A stretch of DNA of 37,264 bases, taken from positions 1 to 37,264 of the forward strand of contig CALLHZ010000051.1 of the NCBI GenBank assembly GCA_938009115.1, given 5' to 3'. The translations under genes were made by a program, and so were the position numbers. The stretch comes from an uncultured Clostridia bacterium (GTDB lineage: Bacteria > Bacillota > Clostridia > Peptostreptococcales > Anaerovoracaceae). Below, in pieces: positions 7,969 to 17,540 of the stretch (the stretch's first letter is position 1; each line of letters begins with the position of its first letter). The notes under the pieces were generated by a model. That model was not told where the DNA came from and searched no databases. It was given only the letters and a program-made list of their open reading frames with translations.

Positions 7969-8529
7969 CTATTTCGAACGTCCCAGATAATCGCCGGTCC
8001 TGGTATCGATCTGGATGGTTTCACCCTCCTCGATAAAAATGGGGACCTGGATCACAGCGCCGGTTTCGACGGTAGCGGCCTTTGTTACGTTGGTTGCCGT
8101 GTCTCCCTTGACGCCGGGCTCGGTTTCAGTCACCAGCAGATTCACAAAGTTGGGAGCTTCTACCAGGAAGGCAACACCTTTGTAAAATTTCAGCGTCGCC
8201 ATATCGTTTTCACGAAGATATTTCATGGCGTCTTCCACTTGTTCGTAAGGGATCGGCACCTGATCGAAGGTTTCCTGATCCATGAAATAGTACAGCTCTC
8301 CGTCATTGTAGAGATATTGCATCTGCTTGGTGTCGATGTGAGCCTTGGGAAATTTGTCGTTGGGATTGAACGCTTCTTCCCGGGTGGCGCCGGTCAGGAT
8401 GTTGCGGTACTTCGTGCGAACGAACGCCGCGCCCTTCCCTGGCTTTACATGCTGGAAATCCAGCACTACATGAGGTTCTCCGTCGATGTCGAAGGTGACA
8501 CCTTTTCTGAAATCGCTTGCATAAACCAT
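7969..8529 (-). CDS. efp: Translation elongation factor P
   Basis: Binds the ribosome next to the P-site tRNA and relieves stalling on polyproline stretches. It is 186 aa, full length, with three OB-like domains. The loop HVKPGKGAAFVR carries Lys32, the residue that is modified in many bacteria. Neither EpmA/EpmB nor the Bacillus modification gene ymfI is in the window. The C-terminus ends TGDYLGRSK, typical of the family. The ATG has GGAGG 6 nt upstream. Downstream of an aminopeptidase P-like gene, as in Bacillus (yqhT-efp). Confidence 0.97.
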   Translation of the reverse strand: MVYASDFRKGVTFDIDGEPHVVLDFQHVKPGKGAAFVRTKYRNILTGATREEAFNPNDKFPKAHIDTKQMQYLYNDGELYYFMDQETFDQVPIPYEQVEDAMKYLRENDMATLKFYKGVAFLVEAPNFVNLLVTETEPGVKGDTATNVTKAATVETGAVIQVPIFIEEGETIQIDTRTGDYLGRSK

Positions 8530-8545
8530 CGTAATCCTCCATTTA

Positions 8546-9619
8546 TTACAAAATAATCAAGTCTTTTGGTGACGACACGAAATTTATTATACCAAAGGGC
8601 GTTACCATTGCCAAGTCTTCGATGCGGACGCCGAATTTTTGAGGCAGATAAATGCCCGGCTCAATGGAAACGATTTGATTTTCCCGGAGCAGTCCGGGGT
8701 AGCCGGGCCTCAGTCTTGGAGCCTCGTGGATCTGGAGTCCGGTCCCGTGGCCAAGTCCATGGCCAAAATAGTCTCCGTACCCGGCATCGCATATCACGTC
8801 CCGGGCAAGCCGGTCTGCCGCTTCGCAGGCCAGTCCGGCGCGGATGCCTTCGCAGGCAGTTTTCTGGGCCAGCAGCACCAGCTCGTACACTGACCGCATT
8901 TCATCGGTGACACAGCCTATGGCCACCGTACGGGTCATATCCGAACAGTAGCCCTCTACTTTGCAGCCGTAATCCATGGTCACAAAATCACCCTTTTCGA
9001 TGATCTTGCTTCCCGGTACGCCGTGAGGATAGGATGTTTTTGCGCCGGAAACACAGATGGTGTCAAAAGATAAGTCGTCGGCCCCGTTGGATTTTAAAAA
9101 GAATTCGATTTCCAGTGCCGCCTGACGTTCTGTAATTCCCGGCCGAAGGAAGCCGCACATGTGGACGAAGCAGGCGTCGGCGATTTCACAGGCGCGCCGG
9201 GTGGCTTCGATCTCCGATTCGTCCTTCACCTCACGAAGGATTTCCACCAGGCCTTCGACGGGTACGACCCTCTCCGGACCCAGGCGGTCCCGGAACACCA
9301 GATAATCAGAAAGGCTCAGATTATCTTTTTCCAGACCGATCCGCCGGGGTGCCTGAGAAAGAAAAAATGCGCAGGCGTCCTGCCCCACTTTGATTTCCTG
9401 GTATGTGTAAAGCTCCGCCAGTTCCAGGGCCATCTCCATGTACCGGAAATCGGTCAGAATGAAAGCGTCCTGTTCTGTGATCCAAAGGGCGCAATCCTTT
9501 CCGCTTTTTCCGGTCAAATAGGAAACGTTAGCCTCGCTCGTCACATAAAGGCCGTCGATGCCGGAATGGGGAATCTGTGCCCGCAAGCCGGCAAGCCTTT
9601 GCCTGAAGCGATCATTCAA
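8546..9619 (-). CDS. M24 family Xaa-Pro aminopeptidase
   Basis: Cytoplasmic metallopeptidase that removes an N-terminal residue preceding proline, of the YqhT/PapA type. It is 357 aa, with an N-terminal creatinase-like domain (about 1-130) and a pita-bread catalytic domain. The five metal ligands can be placed by family pattern at Asp216, Asp227, His291, Glu320 and Glu334, with His298 as catalytic histidine in GLQIHEAP. The start appears to be TTG at 9619, preceded by GAGGTGATC, a strong ribosome-binding site inside the end of the ylbF-family gene (8-bp overlap). Pairing with efp suggests a shared link to proline-containing peptides. Confidence 0.92.
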   Translation of the reverse strand: MNDRFRQRLAGLRAQIPHSGIDGLYVTSEANVSYLTGKSGKDCALWITEQDAFILTDFRYMEMALELAELYTYQEIKVGQDACAFFLSQAPRRIGLEKDNLSLSDYLVFRDRLGPERVVPVEGLVEILREVKDESEIEATRRACEIADACFVHMCGFLRPGITERQAALEIEFFLKSNGADDLSFDTICVSGAKTSYPHGVPGSKIIEKGDFVTMDYGCKVEGYCSDMTRTVAIGCVTDEMRSVYELVLLAQKTACEGIRAGLACEAADRLARDVICDAGYGDYFGHGLGHGTGLQIHEAPRLRPGYPGLLRENQIVSIEPGIYLPQKFGVRIEDLAMVTPFGIINFVSSPKDLIIL

Positions 9620-9944
9620 CGCGGATCACCTCGCCCAAAATGCCGTAAATATCCGAAACGACCTGGGTGAAAGCAAGCTCCGCCTGAATATACTGGGCAG
9701 CCAGCGGATCCGCCATGACGATCTGATAGAGAGACTGCACCTGGGCGATCAGGTCTTCCGCAGGCGTTCCGCCCAGCATCTGCTGCGTCTGCATGGCCAT
9801 GTTCTTTTCCTGAAAATCATTGATCATGTCGGACAGAGCCTGATTTTCAGACACTTTTTCTTTCATGTGCTTGTATTGCTTGTATTGGTCGCTTTCCTTC
9901 AGCGACCGGGCCAGTTCGTGGGCCATATCGTATACGTTGTTCAT
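9612..9944 (-). CDS. YlbF/YmcA family regulator
   Basis: Helical cytoplasmic protein of 110 aa in the YlbF/YmcA (Com_YlbF) family. B. subtilis members form a complex that directs RNase Y and affects competence, biofilm formation and sporulation. The sequence shows VYDMAHELARSLKES, a Gln-rich middle (NDFQEKNMAMQTQQM) and LAFTQVVSDIYGILGE. Its length is nearer to YheA than to YlbF (149 aa), so the exact subfamily is open. It lies immediately downstream of RNase J, consistent with an RNA-decay role. The stop overlaps the next start. Confidence 0.85.
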   Translation of the reverse strand: MNNVYDMAHELARSLKESDQYKQYKHMKEKVSENQALSDMINDFQEKNMAMQTQQMLGGTPAEDLIAQVQSLYQIVMADPLAAQYIQAELAFTQVVSDIYGILGEVIRVE

Positions 9945-9958
9945 GGATACCTCTCTTT

Positions 9959-11713
9959 CTAAATATCAAGGAAAATCGGCAGGATGACCGGATTGCGCTT
10001 CGTCCGCTTGTAGATGAATGTGCGGAGGGCTTCCCGCAAAGCGTTTTTCAACGCCTGGCGGTCCCGGATCCCCTCGTCCATGGAGTGCATCAGGATCTCT
10101 TCCATGTATAGTTTTGCTTCTGTCATGAGGTCGCTGTTCTCCCGGACATACACAAACCCCCTGGAAATGAGATCAGGACCGGACAGCAGTTCTCCGGTGC
10201 TGGATTGGAACGCGGCGGCAATAATGATCAGTCCCGCTTCGGAGAGGTATTTCCGTTCATTCAGCACGACGCTGCCCACGTCGCCCACACCCAGCCCGTC
10301 CACCATGACCAGACCGCAAGGCACCGTCGCCCCGGACCTGCGCGCTTTTTCCGCGGTGATCTCCAGGATATCTCCGTTGGTCATGTAAAAGATATTCTCT
10401 GCGGGCATGCCCATCGCTTCGGCGATCAGCGCGTGGCTGCGCAGATGCTTGAATTCACCGTGAACAGGCATAAAATACTTCGGCCGTATCAAGGTGTGGA
10501 TCAGCTTCAATTCCTCTTCGCAGGCATGTCCGGAAACGTGCGTATCCGCGATGTCGTTGTAGATCACATCGGCGCCCTTTTCCAGCAGCGCGTTCACTAC
10601 GTTGGAGACAGTCTTCTCGTTGCCGGGCACCGGTGTAGACGACAGGATCACCACATCGCCTTTGCGGATCTGGACAGCTCTGTGCTCGCTGTTGGCCATC
10701 CTTGTCAATGCGGACATGGGCTCACCCTGGCTGCCGGTCGTAATGATCACGAATTGGGAGTCTTTCATGGATTTTGTCTGGTTCAAGTCCACAAAATGGA
10801 TGGGGTCGATATTCAAATATCCAAGCTCTGTGGCGATTCGAACCATGTTTTCCATGCTGCGGCCGGATATAGCGATCTTCCGCCCATTCTCGATGGCCGT
10901 TTCCATGATCTTCTGGACTCTGTGCACATTGGACGAGAAGGTGGCGATGATGATCCTGTGAGGGTTTCCACGAAAAATATTCCCAAGTGCGATGCCTACG
11001 GTTTTTTCTGAGGCTGTATATCCCTTTCTTCCGGCATTCGTGCTGTCTGCCATCAAAAGCAGGACTCCTTCGCTGCCAATGGCTGCCAGCCGGCCGAAAT
11101 CGATCGGCTCTCCGTCCGCCGGCGTATAATCGATCTTGAAATCTCCTGTATGGAAAACCTTTCCCACAGGGGTATCGATGGACAGGCACAGCGCGTCTGC
11201 CACGGAATGAGTCGTATGGATGGTTTCGATCCTGAAGCAGCCCATGGAAAGAATATCCCCCGGCGTCACTTCGTGCAGGTCACCTTCCAGATTATGCTCT
11301 TTCAGCTTGTTTTTTATGAAGCCTACCGTCAGACGGGTAGCATAGATGGGCACGTTGAATTCCTTCAGGAAGTACGGCACAGCGCCGATGTGGTCCTCGT
11401 GAGCATGGGTAATGACCATGCCCCGGACCTTTTCCCGGTTATTTATCAAATAGGTGAAATCCGGTATGACGATATCGATGCCCAGCATTTCGTCGTCGGG
11501 AAAGGCCAGGCCGCAGTCGATGATTATGATATCGTCGCCGTATTCCAGCAGCGTCATGTTTTTGCCGATCTCATGAAGACCCCCGATGGGAATGACTTTT
11601 AATTTGTTGGTGCCCGAAGACTGTGCCCTTACCGGACGGTCTTCTTTGGATTTGGGCCGGGGCCCCGGCCTGGATTGGGGATAATATTTGCGCCCCTGTT
11701 TGTTTTCATTCAT
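9959..11713 (-). CDS. rnj: Ribonuclease J
   Basis: Metallo-beta-lactamase/beta-CASP nuclease with endonuclease and 5'-3' exonuclease activity, a main mRNA-decay enzyme in Firmicutes. It is 584 aa. A basic, Pro-rich tail of about 35 residues precedes the catalytic domain, which has HAHEDH at 103-108. IHTTHSVAD, HTGDFKID and ADSTNAGRKG follow. The beta-CASP part contains ATFSSNVHRVQKI, TTGSQGEP and HVSGHA, with MPVHGEFKHL near the end. Only one RNase J is visible, so J1 or J2 cannot be assigned. It sits between leuS and the ylbF-family gene. Confidence 0.95.
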   Translation of the reverse strand: MNENKQGRKYYPQSRPGPRPKSKEDRPVRAQSSGTNKLKVIPIGGLHEIGKNMTLLEYGDDIIIIDCGLAFPDDEMLGIDIVIPDFTYLINNREKVRGMVITHAHEDHIGAVPYFLKEFNVPIYATRLTVGFIKNKLKEHNLEGDLHEVTPGDILSMGCFRIETIHTTHSVADALCLSIDTPVGKVFHTGDFKIDYTPADGEPIDFGRLAAIGSEGVLLLMADSTNAGRKGYTASEKTVGIALGNIFRGNPHRIIIATFSSNVHRVQKIMETAIENGRKIAISGRSMENMVRIATELGYLNIDPIHFVDLNQTKSMKDSQFVIITTGSQGEPMSALTRMANSEHRAVQIRKGDVVILSSTPVPGNEKTVSNVVNALLEKGADVIYNDIADTHVSGHACEEELKLIHTLIRPKYFMPVHGEFKHLRSHALIAEAMGMPAENIFYMTNGDILEITAEKARRSGATVPCGLVMVDGLGVGDVGSVVLNERKYLSEAGLIIIAAAFQSSTGELLSGPDLISRGFVYVRENSDLMTEAKLYMEEILMHSMDEGIRDRQALKNALREALRTFIYKRTKRNPVILPIFLDI

Positions 11714-11758
11714 ATCTTTACCTTTATCGCTCGATGAGCGTTCTTTCCGCAGCCGTTT

Positions 11759-14233
11759 CTACCCTTTCACGACTACGTTGAGCAGTTTGCCGGGTACTGC
11801 GATGTATTTGACGATTTGCTTGCTTTCCAGCAAGTCAGCGACTTGTTTTTGCGCCAGAACTGCCTGTGTAAAAGCCTCCTTGTCCAGACCGGAGGATACA
11901 GTGGCGTGCTCTCGGACTTTCCCGTTCACCTGCACGACGACTTCAACGGTATCCCGGACCAGCGCGGAGGGGTCGAAGACCGGCCAGGATGCTTGGTAAA
12001 CAGAACCTTCCTGGCCCAGGGCAGCCCACATTTCCTCGGCAACGTGTGGAATAAAGGGAGACAGCATGCGAACCAGGCATCCGGCAGCTTCGGCCAGAAG
12101 ACCCAGGTTGATGTCATCCAATTCCTTGTATCGGTACATTTCGTTGACCAATTCCATGATGGCGCTGATGGCAGTGTTGAAATTGAAGCGCTCCCGGATA
12201 TCTGCGGTGACCTTTTTGATCGTGCTGTTCAGCACATAACTCAGGGACAGGTCTTCCGGCCCCTCTGCTTTGTACATCGCCGGGATGCCTTTTGTGATTT
12301 CCGCCATCTCCTCAACGAGGCGATAGACCCGGTTGATAAAGCGATAGCTGCCTTCCACGCCGGCATCGGACCACTCCAGTTCTTTCTCCGGAGGAGACGC
12401 GAAGAGAATGAAAAGCCTTGCGGTGTCTGCGCCGTACTTTTCGATGATTTCTTCGGGACTCACAACGTTGCCCAGGGACTTGCTCATCTTGCTTCCGTCT
12501 TTCAGGACCATGCCCTGGGTCAGCAAGTTGGTGAAAGGTTCTTCCACGCTGCAGAGGCCAAGATCATAAAACACTTTTGTGAAAAATCTGGAATACAGCA
12601 GATGAAGAATGGCATGCTCCACGCCGCCGATATATTGATCCACGGCCATCCAGTAGTCCGTCTTGTCTTTTGAAAATGCTTCTTTTTCGTTATGGGCGTC
12701 GCAATAACGCAAGTAGTACCAGGAAGAATCCAGGAACGTGTCCATGGTGTCCAGTTCCCTTCGCGCCGGCTTTCCGCACACTGGGCAGCTGACTTCGGCG
12801 AACACGGCGCTGGTGGCCAGCGGCGACTCGCCTTTTCCGGTAAAAACGACATCCGTGGGAAGCTTGACTGGAAGATTCTCTTCTTTCTCCGGCACCCATC
12901 CGCAAGATTCGCAGTAGATCATCGGTATAGGTGTACCCCAATACCGCTGTCTGGATATGAGCCAGTCTCGCAGCCGGAAATTGACAGTCTTCTCGCCGAT
13001 GCCTTTTTCGGCCAGGTCCTTTGTGATCGCTTCGATCCCGCTCAGATTGTCCATGCCGTCGTATTTTCCGGAATTGATCATGCGGCCTTTTGCGACAAAA
13101 GCGGATTTTAAATTGTTCACATCCACGGCGGGGTCTTCGGGATCCACTACCGGAATGATGTCCAGTTTGAATTTTGTGGCAAATTCAAAGTCCCGTTCGT
13201 CGTGGGCCGGCACGCCCATGACAGCGCCGGTGCCGTAATCCAGCAGAACATAGTCGGAAATGTATATGGGCACCTCCTTCCCGTTGACGGGGTTAACGGC
13301 ATAGCAGCCCAGGAATTCTCCGGTCTTTTCGTTGGTGGTCGACGTTCTTTGAATGTCGCTCATGCGGGCGCATTTTTCGATGTATTCCAGGACTCTGCAT
13401 TCCTGGGGCGTCCCTTCAGCCAGCTGTCTGACATAGGGATGCTCCGGGGCCAGGACCATATATGTCACGCCGAAAAGCGTGTCGACTCTGGTGGTGAACA
13501 CCCGCAGCTTTTCTTCCCTTCCCTTGATGGCAAAATCCAATTCAGCGCCCTCGGATTTTCCGATCCAGTTTCGCTGCATGGTCCGCACCTTTTCCGGCCA
13601 GCCCTCCAGTTTGTCCAGATCCTGCAACAGGCGATCCGCATAGTCGGTGATCTTCAAGTACCATTGGGACAAATTTTTCTTTGTGACTTCGGCACTGCAG
13701 CGCTCGCAACGGCCTTCGACTACCTGTTCGTTGGCAAGCACCGTCTGGCAGGAAGGACACCAATTCACAGGATTCTCTTTTTTATAAGCAAGCCCTTTCT
13801 TGAAAAACTGAATAAAGATCCATTGCATCCACCGGTAGTAATCTTCGGAATAGGTGGCAACCTCCCTGCTCCAGTCGTAAGAAAATCCCAGCTGCTTCAG
13901 CTGCGCGCGCATTTCGGCGATGTTCCGGCTTGTCCATTCCGCAGGATGAGCGCCATGCTTGATAGCGGCGTTTTCAGCCGGAAGGCCAAAGGAGTCCCAG
14001 CCCATGGGATGCAAAACGTTATATCCCTGCATTTTAAGGAATCTTGCGATCACGTCGCCGATGGAATAGTTTCGTACATGTCCCATATGAAGCTTTCCCG
14101 AAGGATAGGGAAACATTTCGAGCAGATAGAACTTTTCCCGGCTCTTGTCTTCCACTGTCGTGAAAAGACTGTTTTCTTCCCATTGTTGCTGCCATTTGGG
14201 CTCGATATTTTTGAAGTCGTAATACTGTTTCAT
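11759..14233 (-). CDS. leuS: Leucyl-tRNA synthetase
   Basis: Class I synthetase charging tRNA-Leu. At 824 aa it is full length for a bacterial LeuRS. HMGH (49-52) is the HIGH signature, and KMSKSLGN (near residue 580) is the second class I signature. The zinc-binding segment is WCPSCQTVLANEQ...CERC, and the CP1 editing domain contains DYGTGAVMGVPAHDERDFEF. The C-terminal anticodon-binding and tail regions are intact. The ATG is preceded by GAGAGGACCATT. A tRNA-Leu(CAA) lies 12 kb away in the window. Confidence 0.97.
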   Translation of the reverse strand: MKQYYDFKNIEPKWQQQWEENSLFTTVEDKSREKFYLLEMFPYPSGKLHMGHVRNYSIGDVIARFLKMQGYNVLHPMGWDSFGLPAENAAIKHGAHPAEWTSRNIAEMRAQLKQLGFSYDWSREVATYSEDYYRWMQWIFIQFFKKGLAYKKENPVNWCPSCQTVLANEQVVEGRCERCSAEVTKKNLSQWYLKITDYADRLLQDLDKLEGWPEKVRTMQRNWIGKSEGAELDFAIKGREEKLRVFTTRVDTLFGVTYMVLAPEHPYVRQLAEGTPQECRVLEYIEKCARMSDIQRTSTTNEKTGEFLGCYAVNPVNGKEVPIYISDYVLLDYGTGAVMGVPAHDERDFEFATKFKLDIIPVVDPEDPAVDVNNLKSAFVAKGRMINSGKYDGMDNLSGIEAITKDLAEKGIGEKTVNFRLRDWLISRQRYWGTPIPMIYCESCGWVPEKEENLPVKLPTDVVFTGKGESPLATSAVFAEVSCPVCGKPARRELDTMDTFLDSSWYYLRYCDAHNEKEAFSKDKTDYWMAVDQYIGGVEHAILHLLYSRFFTKVFYDLGLCSVEEPFTNLLTQGMVLKDGSKMSKSLGNVVSPEEIIEKYGADTARLFILFASPPEKELEWSDAGVEGSYRFINRVYRLVEEMAEITKGIPAMYKAEGPEDLSLSYVLNSTIKKVTADIRERFNFNTAISAIMELVNEMYRYKELDDINLGLLAEAAGCLVRMLSPFIPHVAEEMWAALGQEGSVYQASWPVFDPSALVRDTVEVVVQVNGKVREHATVSSGLDKEAFTQAVLAQKQVADLLESKQIVKYIAVPGKLLNVVVKG

Positions 14234-14263
14234 AATGGTCCTCTCGGTGTGCTAAAACTGTGC

Positions 14264-14620
14264 TTATTGAAAATCGTTGAACGGGTGATCCACGACGGGG
14301 CAATCGTTCCAGATCTTTTCGATTTGATAATGCTGCCGCTGCTCATCCGTAAAAATATTGACGATCACATCGCCGTAGTCCATGAGGATCCATCCGGAGT
14401 CCCCTTTGCCCTCAATGTGCCTCACCAGCGTGTCCGCTTCCGCAAGACGATCCTCCACTTCTTCGCTCAACGCCTTCATTTGGCGCTGGCTGCCGGCCGA
14501 TGCGATCACGAAATAATCTGCAAAGCCTGAGGTCGTGCCGATGTCGAGGATCACGATGTCCCGTGCTTTTTTTTCGTTCAGCGCCCGGGCGATAAATAAT
14601 GCGATTTCTTTATTATTCAT
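14264..14620 (-). CDS. rsfS: Ribosome silencing factor RsfS
   Basis: Binds L14 on the 50S subunit and blocks subunit joining when nutrients are short. It is 118 aa. The core DIVILDIGTTSGFADYFVI and GWILMDYGDVIVNIF, typical of the family (formerly YbeB/Iojap), are both present. I chose the ATG at 14620 because AAGGAG stands 7 nt upstream. The ATG at 14626 would leave only 1 nt of spacing. It overlaps the nadD-yqeK stop by 8 bp. A lytR-type gene often found between yqeK and rsfS is absent. Confidence 0.94.
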   Translation of the reverse strand: MNNKEIALFIARALNEKKARDIVILDIGTTSGFADYFVIASAGSQRQMKALSEEVEDRLAEADTLVRHIEGKGDSGWILMDYGDVIVNIFTDEQRQHYQIEKIWNDCPVVDHPFNDFQ

Positions 14621-15734
14621 TGGCATTCTCCTTTTTCAGTCGTTCTTCTATATCTTCGATGGCCTGGATGGAACGTGGATGAAACGATATCCCTAAGCTT
14701 TCCACATAAGCCTTTGTATGAGTCATCAGACGGTAGATGCACGGGTCGATGTCTTCGGAATCCATACAGCGCAGTTCATCGATCCCCGGAAACTGTCGTC
14801 CGTCTTCGATGGAATCCGCCAAGTAAATGACCTTTTCCAACAGACTCATCCCCGGTCGTCCTGTGGTGTGATAACGTATCGCATTCAGGATATCTTCGTC
14901 GTCAATGCCGAAGTCTTTGCAGAGGGCATCGGCGGCAATGGGTCCATGCTCCAGATTTCCCGCTTCCCGGTAGGCATCGTGAAACCATGCTGCGATTTCA
15001 GCTTTTTCCGGGTCGGCGCCATATCGATGGGCCAGTTCCTGGGCTTTGGCCACTACGCCTTCCGTATGGCGATAACGGCTTTCGCTCACTTTTTCTTTCA
15101 CGAACTCCTGAAGGCGCCTGGCCGTGTTTTGATAAAGACCCTTGCAGTAGATATATTCGATCACCTCGTCCGGAAGAAGAAATTTGACGGATTTGCCTGC
15201 CGCCATCCGGTCGCGAAGGTCGCTGGCGGCGATCTCAAGTTCCGGGATGCGAATGTACCGGGCCTTTAACGGATATCGCGAGGCCAGATCCTGAAGTATG
15301 GCTTCCAGCTTCTTCTCGTCATATCCTTTCCGCAGGCCGATCAGGAAAGAAAATTCACTTAACAGTTGGCGCGAGCAATTCCATTCTTCGATGTGCATAA
15401 ACGCATCGGTCCCGATAATGAAATACAGTTCCGAATCCTTTCCATACTGTTTTTCCAGCGTGCAAAGCGTTTCGTAGGTATAAGAAGGCTCATCCTTGTC
15501 CAATTCTATGGTAGAGACCTCAAAATCCCTGTGTTCGCCGATGGCCAGCTGGAGCATGCGGAGACGGTGAACAGGATCAGCAGGCTTGTTCCAGATCTTA
15601 AATGGCGAAACAAACGCAGGCACAAAGAGGATCCGGTCCAGACCGGCCTCTGTTTTGATTTGTTCGGCCAGTATCAAATGGCCGTAGTGCACCGGGTCGA
15701 AGCTTCCTCCCAGCACCCCGATTCGCTGCTTCAT
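14613..15734 (-). CDS. nadD-yqeK: NadD-YqeK fusion: NaMN adenylyltransferase plus HD hydrolase
   Basis: One open frame of 373 aa joins two enzymes usually encoded by neighbouring genes. Residues 1-200 are NadD (makes deamido-NAD from NaMN and ATP), with GSFDPVHYGH at 10-19. The usual ISSTxIR reads IAASDLR (168-174), losing the canonical SST. Residues about 206-373 are YqeK, an HD-family hydrolase that cleaves Ap4A in characterised members. It shows His223, HD at 252-253, HGP (263-265), YHTTGRPGMSLLEK (288-301) and LAD (305-307). Only about 10 residues separate HD from HGP, where relatives have about 30. The ATG at 15734 has AGGAG 7 nt upstream. No stop or frameshift interrupts the junction. 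Confidence 0.93.
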   Translation of the reverse strand: MKQRIGVLGGSFDPVHYGHLILAEQIKTEAGLDRILFVPAFVSPFKIWNKPADPVHRLRMLQLAIGEHRDFEVSTIELDKDEPSYTYETLCTLEKQYGKDSELYFIIGTDAFMHIEEWNCSRQLLSEFSFLIGLRKGYDEKKLEAILQDLASRYPLKARYIRIPELEIAASDLRDRMAAGKSVKFLLPDEVIEYIYCKGLYQNTARRLQEFVKEKVSESRYRHTEGVVAKAQELAHRYGADPEKAEIAAWFHDAYREAGNLEHGPIAADALCKDFGIDDEDILNAIRYHTTGRPGMSLLEKVIYLADSIEDGRQFPGIDELRCMDSEDIDPCIYRLMTHTKAYVESLGISFHPRSIQAIEDIEERLKKENANE

Positions 15735-15757
15735 TGTTTCGCTCCTGCTGTACGGTA

Positions 15758-17527
15758 TCACTCCGGTGTAACTGTGATAGCGAGTTCCTTCAACTGCTCC
15801 TCGCTAGCGACAGTGGGCGCATCGGACATGGCGCATACGGCATTCTGATTTTTAGGGAACGCGATGACCTCGCGAATGCTCTTCTCTTTGCAAAGCAGCA
15901 TCGCCATCCGGTCCAGTCCGTAGGCCAGACCGCCGTGCGGCGGCGTTCCGTAATGGAAGGCATCCAGGAAATAACCGAATTTGAGCTGGATCTCTTCTTC
16001 CGTGAGATTCAGGACACGAAACATTTTTTGCTGCAGCTCGCGGTCATGGATCCGGATGCTCCCTCCGCCCAGTTCCACACCGTTGAGCACGATGTCGTAG
16101 GCATTGGCCATGACCTTGCCCGGGTCTGTATCCATGAGCGGAATGTCTTCCGTTTTCGGCGAGGTAAACGGATGATGCTTCGCCATATAGCGATGGTCTT
16201 CCTCTGAGTATTCCAACAACGGAAAGTCCACGACCCAGAGCAATTGATAAATGTTGTCGTCCAGCAGTCCCATTTTCCCCGCCAGGTCCCGGCGCAAAAA
16301 GCCAAGACTGTCGAAAACTACGGACTCTTTGCCGCTCACGATCAGGATCAGGTCGTTTGCCTTTGCGCCGAAAACCCCGGCGATCGAATGCAGCTCATCT
16401 TGTCCGAAGAACTTGGAGACGCTGGAGCCGATTTCAGGATCTCCCACCCGGAGCCATACCAAGCCGCCGGCACCGAAAGTTTTGATCGACTCGGTCATTT
16501 TATCGATGTCTTTGCGGCTGAAATGCTCCGAACCGCCTTCCACGCAAATGCCCATCACCCGGCCTCCGGCGCTCAAGGCGTCGGTAAACGCCTTAAACTC
16601 GCTTCCCGAAACCTGGGCTGCAAGATCCTTGAGTTCAAATCCGAATCGAAGATCCGGCTTGTCCGATCCGAAGCGTTCCATGGCATCCTTCCAAGTGAGT
16701 CGCGGAAGCGGCAGCTGGATCTCTTCATCCAGAATCTCATTAAATATGCGCTTTAAAAATCGCTCCTGGATGTCGATCACATCATCCTGATCCACGAAGG
16801 ACATTTCCAGGTCGATCTGGGTAAATTCGGGCTGTCTGTCCGCGCGAAGATCTTCATCCCTGAAGCAGCGGGCGATCTGCATATAACGATCGGTGCCGGC
16901 CAGCATGAGCAACTGCTTGAACATCTGGGGGGACTGGGGCAGCGCGTAGAATTTTCCGTGATTGACCCTGCTGGGCACCAGATAATCCCGGGCACCTTCC
17001 GGTGTCGGCTTGATCAGGATCGGCGTCTCGACTTCGGTAAATCCTTCGGAATCGAAGTAATCCCGGGCGATCTTGCACAGCTTGTGGCGCAGCGCAAGAT
17101 TTCGTTGCATCGAAAGCTTCCGCAGGTCCAGATATCGATATTTCAGCCGAAGGTCTTCCGATACATTGTCGTCATCTTTTATATAGATCGGAGGCGTATC
17201 GGCCTGGGAGTACAAGACCAGATCTTCGGCGATCACTTCCACGTGACCGGTGGGCAGATCTTCATTGATCGCCTCCCGGAGCGCCACGGTCCCCTTGACG
17301 CCTATGACATATTCGCTGCGCAGGCTGTCGGCCAGGGCAAATCCTTCGGGCTTCATCGTATCGTTGAAAACGATCTGGACGATCCCGGTTTTGTCCCGGA
17401 GGTCGCAGAAAATCAAACCGCCCAGATTCCTTCTTTTTTGAACCCAACCGTTCAATACGATTTTGTTGCCGATATCATCCTTGCGAAGCTCGCCGCACAT
17501 ATGAGTCCGTTTAAAAAGTCCTTCCAT
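15758..17527 (-). CDS. aspS: Aspartyl-tRNA synthetase, bacterial type
   Basis: Class IIb synthetase of 589 aa with an N-terminal OB anticodon-binding domain (about 1-105), a catalytic core with a GAD insertion, and a C-terminal extension. Motif 2 contains RCFRDEDLRADRQPEFTQID, and motif 3 is GLAYGLDRMAMLL. The ATG at 17527 has GGGAGG 5 nt upstream; the longer frame to 17560 runs into the hisS end and is not favoured. Whether it charges only tRNA-Asp or also tRNA-Asn cannot be settled from this window, as no gat genes or asnS are present. Confidence 0.97.
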   Translation of the reverse strand: MEGLFKRTHMCGELRKDDIGNKIVLNGWVQKRRNLGGLIFCDLRDKTGIVQIVFNDTMKPEGFALADSLRSEYVIGVKGTVALREAINEDLPTGHVEVIAEDLVLYSQADTPPIYIKDDDNVSEDLRLKYRYLDLRKLSMQRNLALRHKLCKIARDYFDSEGFTEVETPILIKPTPEGARDYLVPSRVNHGKFYALPQSPQMFKQLLMLAGTDRYMQIARCFRDEDLRADRQPEFTQIDLEMSFVDQDDVIDIQERFLKRIFNEILDEEIQLPLPRLTWKDAMERFGSDKPDLRFGFELKDLAAQVSGSEFKAFTDALSAGGRVMGICVEGGSEHFSRKDIDKMTESIKTFGAGGLVWLRVGDPEIGSSVSKFFGQDELHSIAGVFGAKANDLILIVSGKESVVFDSLGFLRRDLAGKMGLLDDNIYQLLWVVDFPLLEYSEEDHRYMAKHHPFTSPKTEDIPLMDTDPGKVMANAYDIVLNGVELGGGSIRIHDRELQQKMFRVLNLTEEEIQLKFGYFLDAFHYGTPPHGGLAYGLDRMAMLLCKEKSIREVIAFPKNQNAVCAMSDAPTVASEEQLKELAITVTPE

Positions 17528-17540
17528 GGTTTCCTCCCGA

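Noticed and set aside
11714..11758. Short CGCTC/GAGCG inverted repeat between leuS and rnj
   Set aside because: Only a 5-bp stem with no T tract; too weak to call a terminator or regulatory site.
13202..14530. A 442-codon plus-strand open frame opposite leuS and rsfS
   Set aside because: It covers parts of two well-supported genes on the other strand, has no family resemblance, and lacks a sensible ribosome-binding site.
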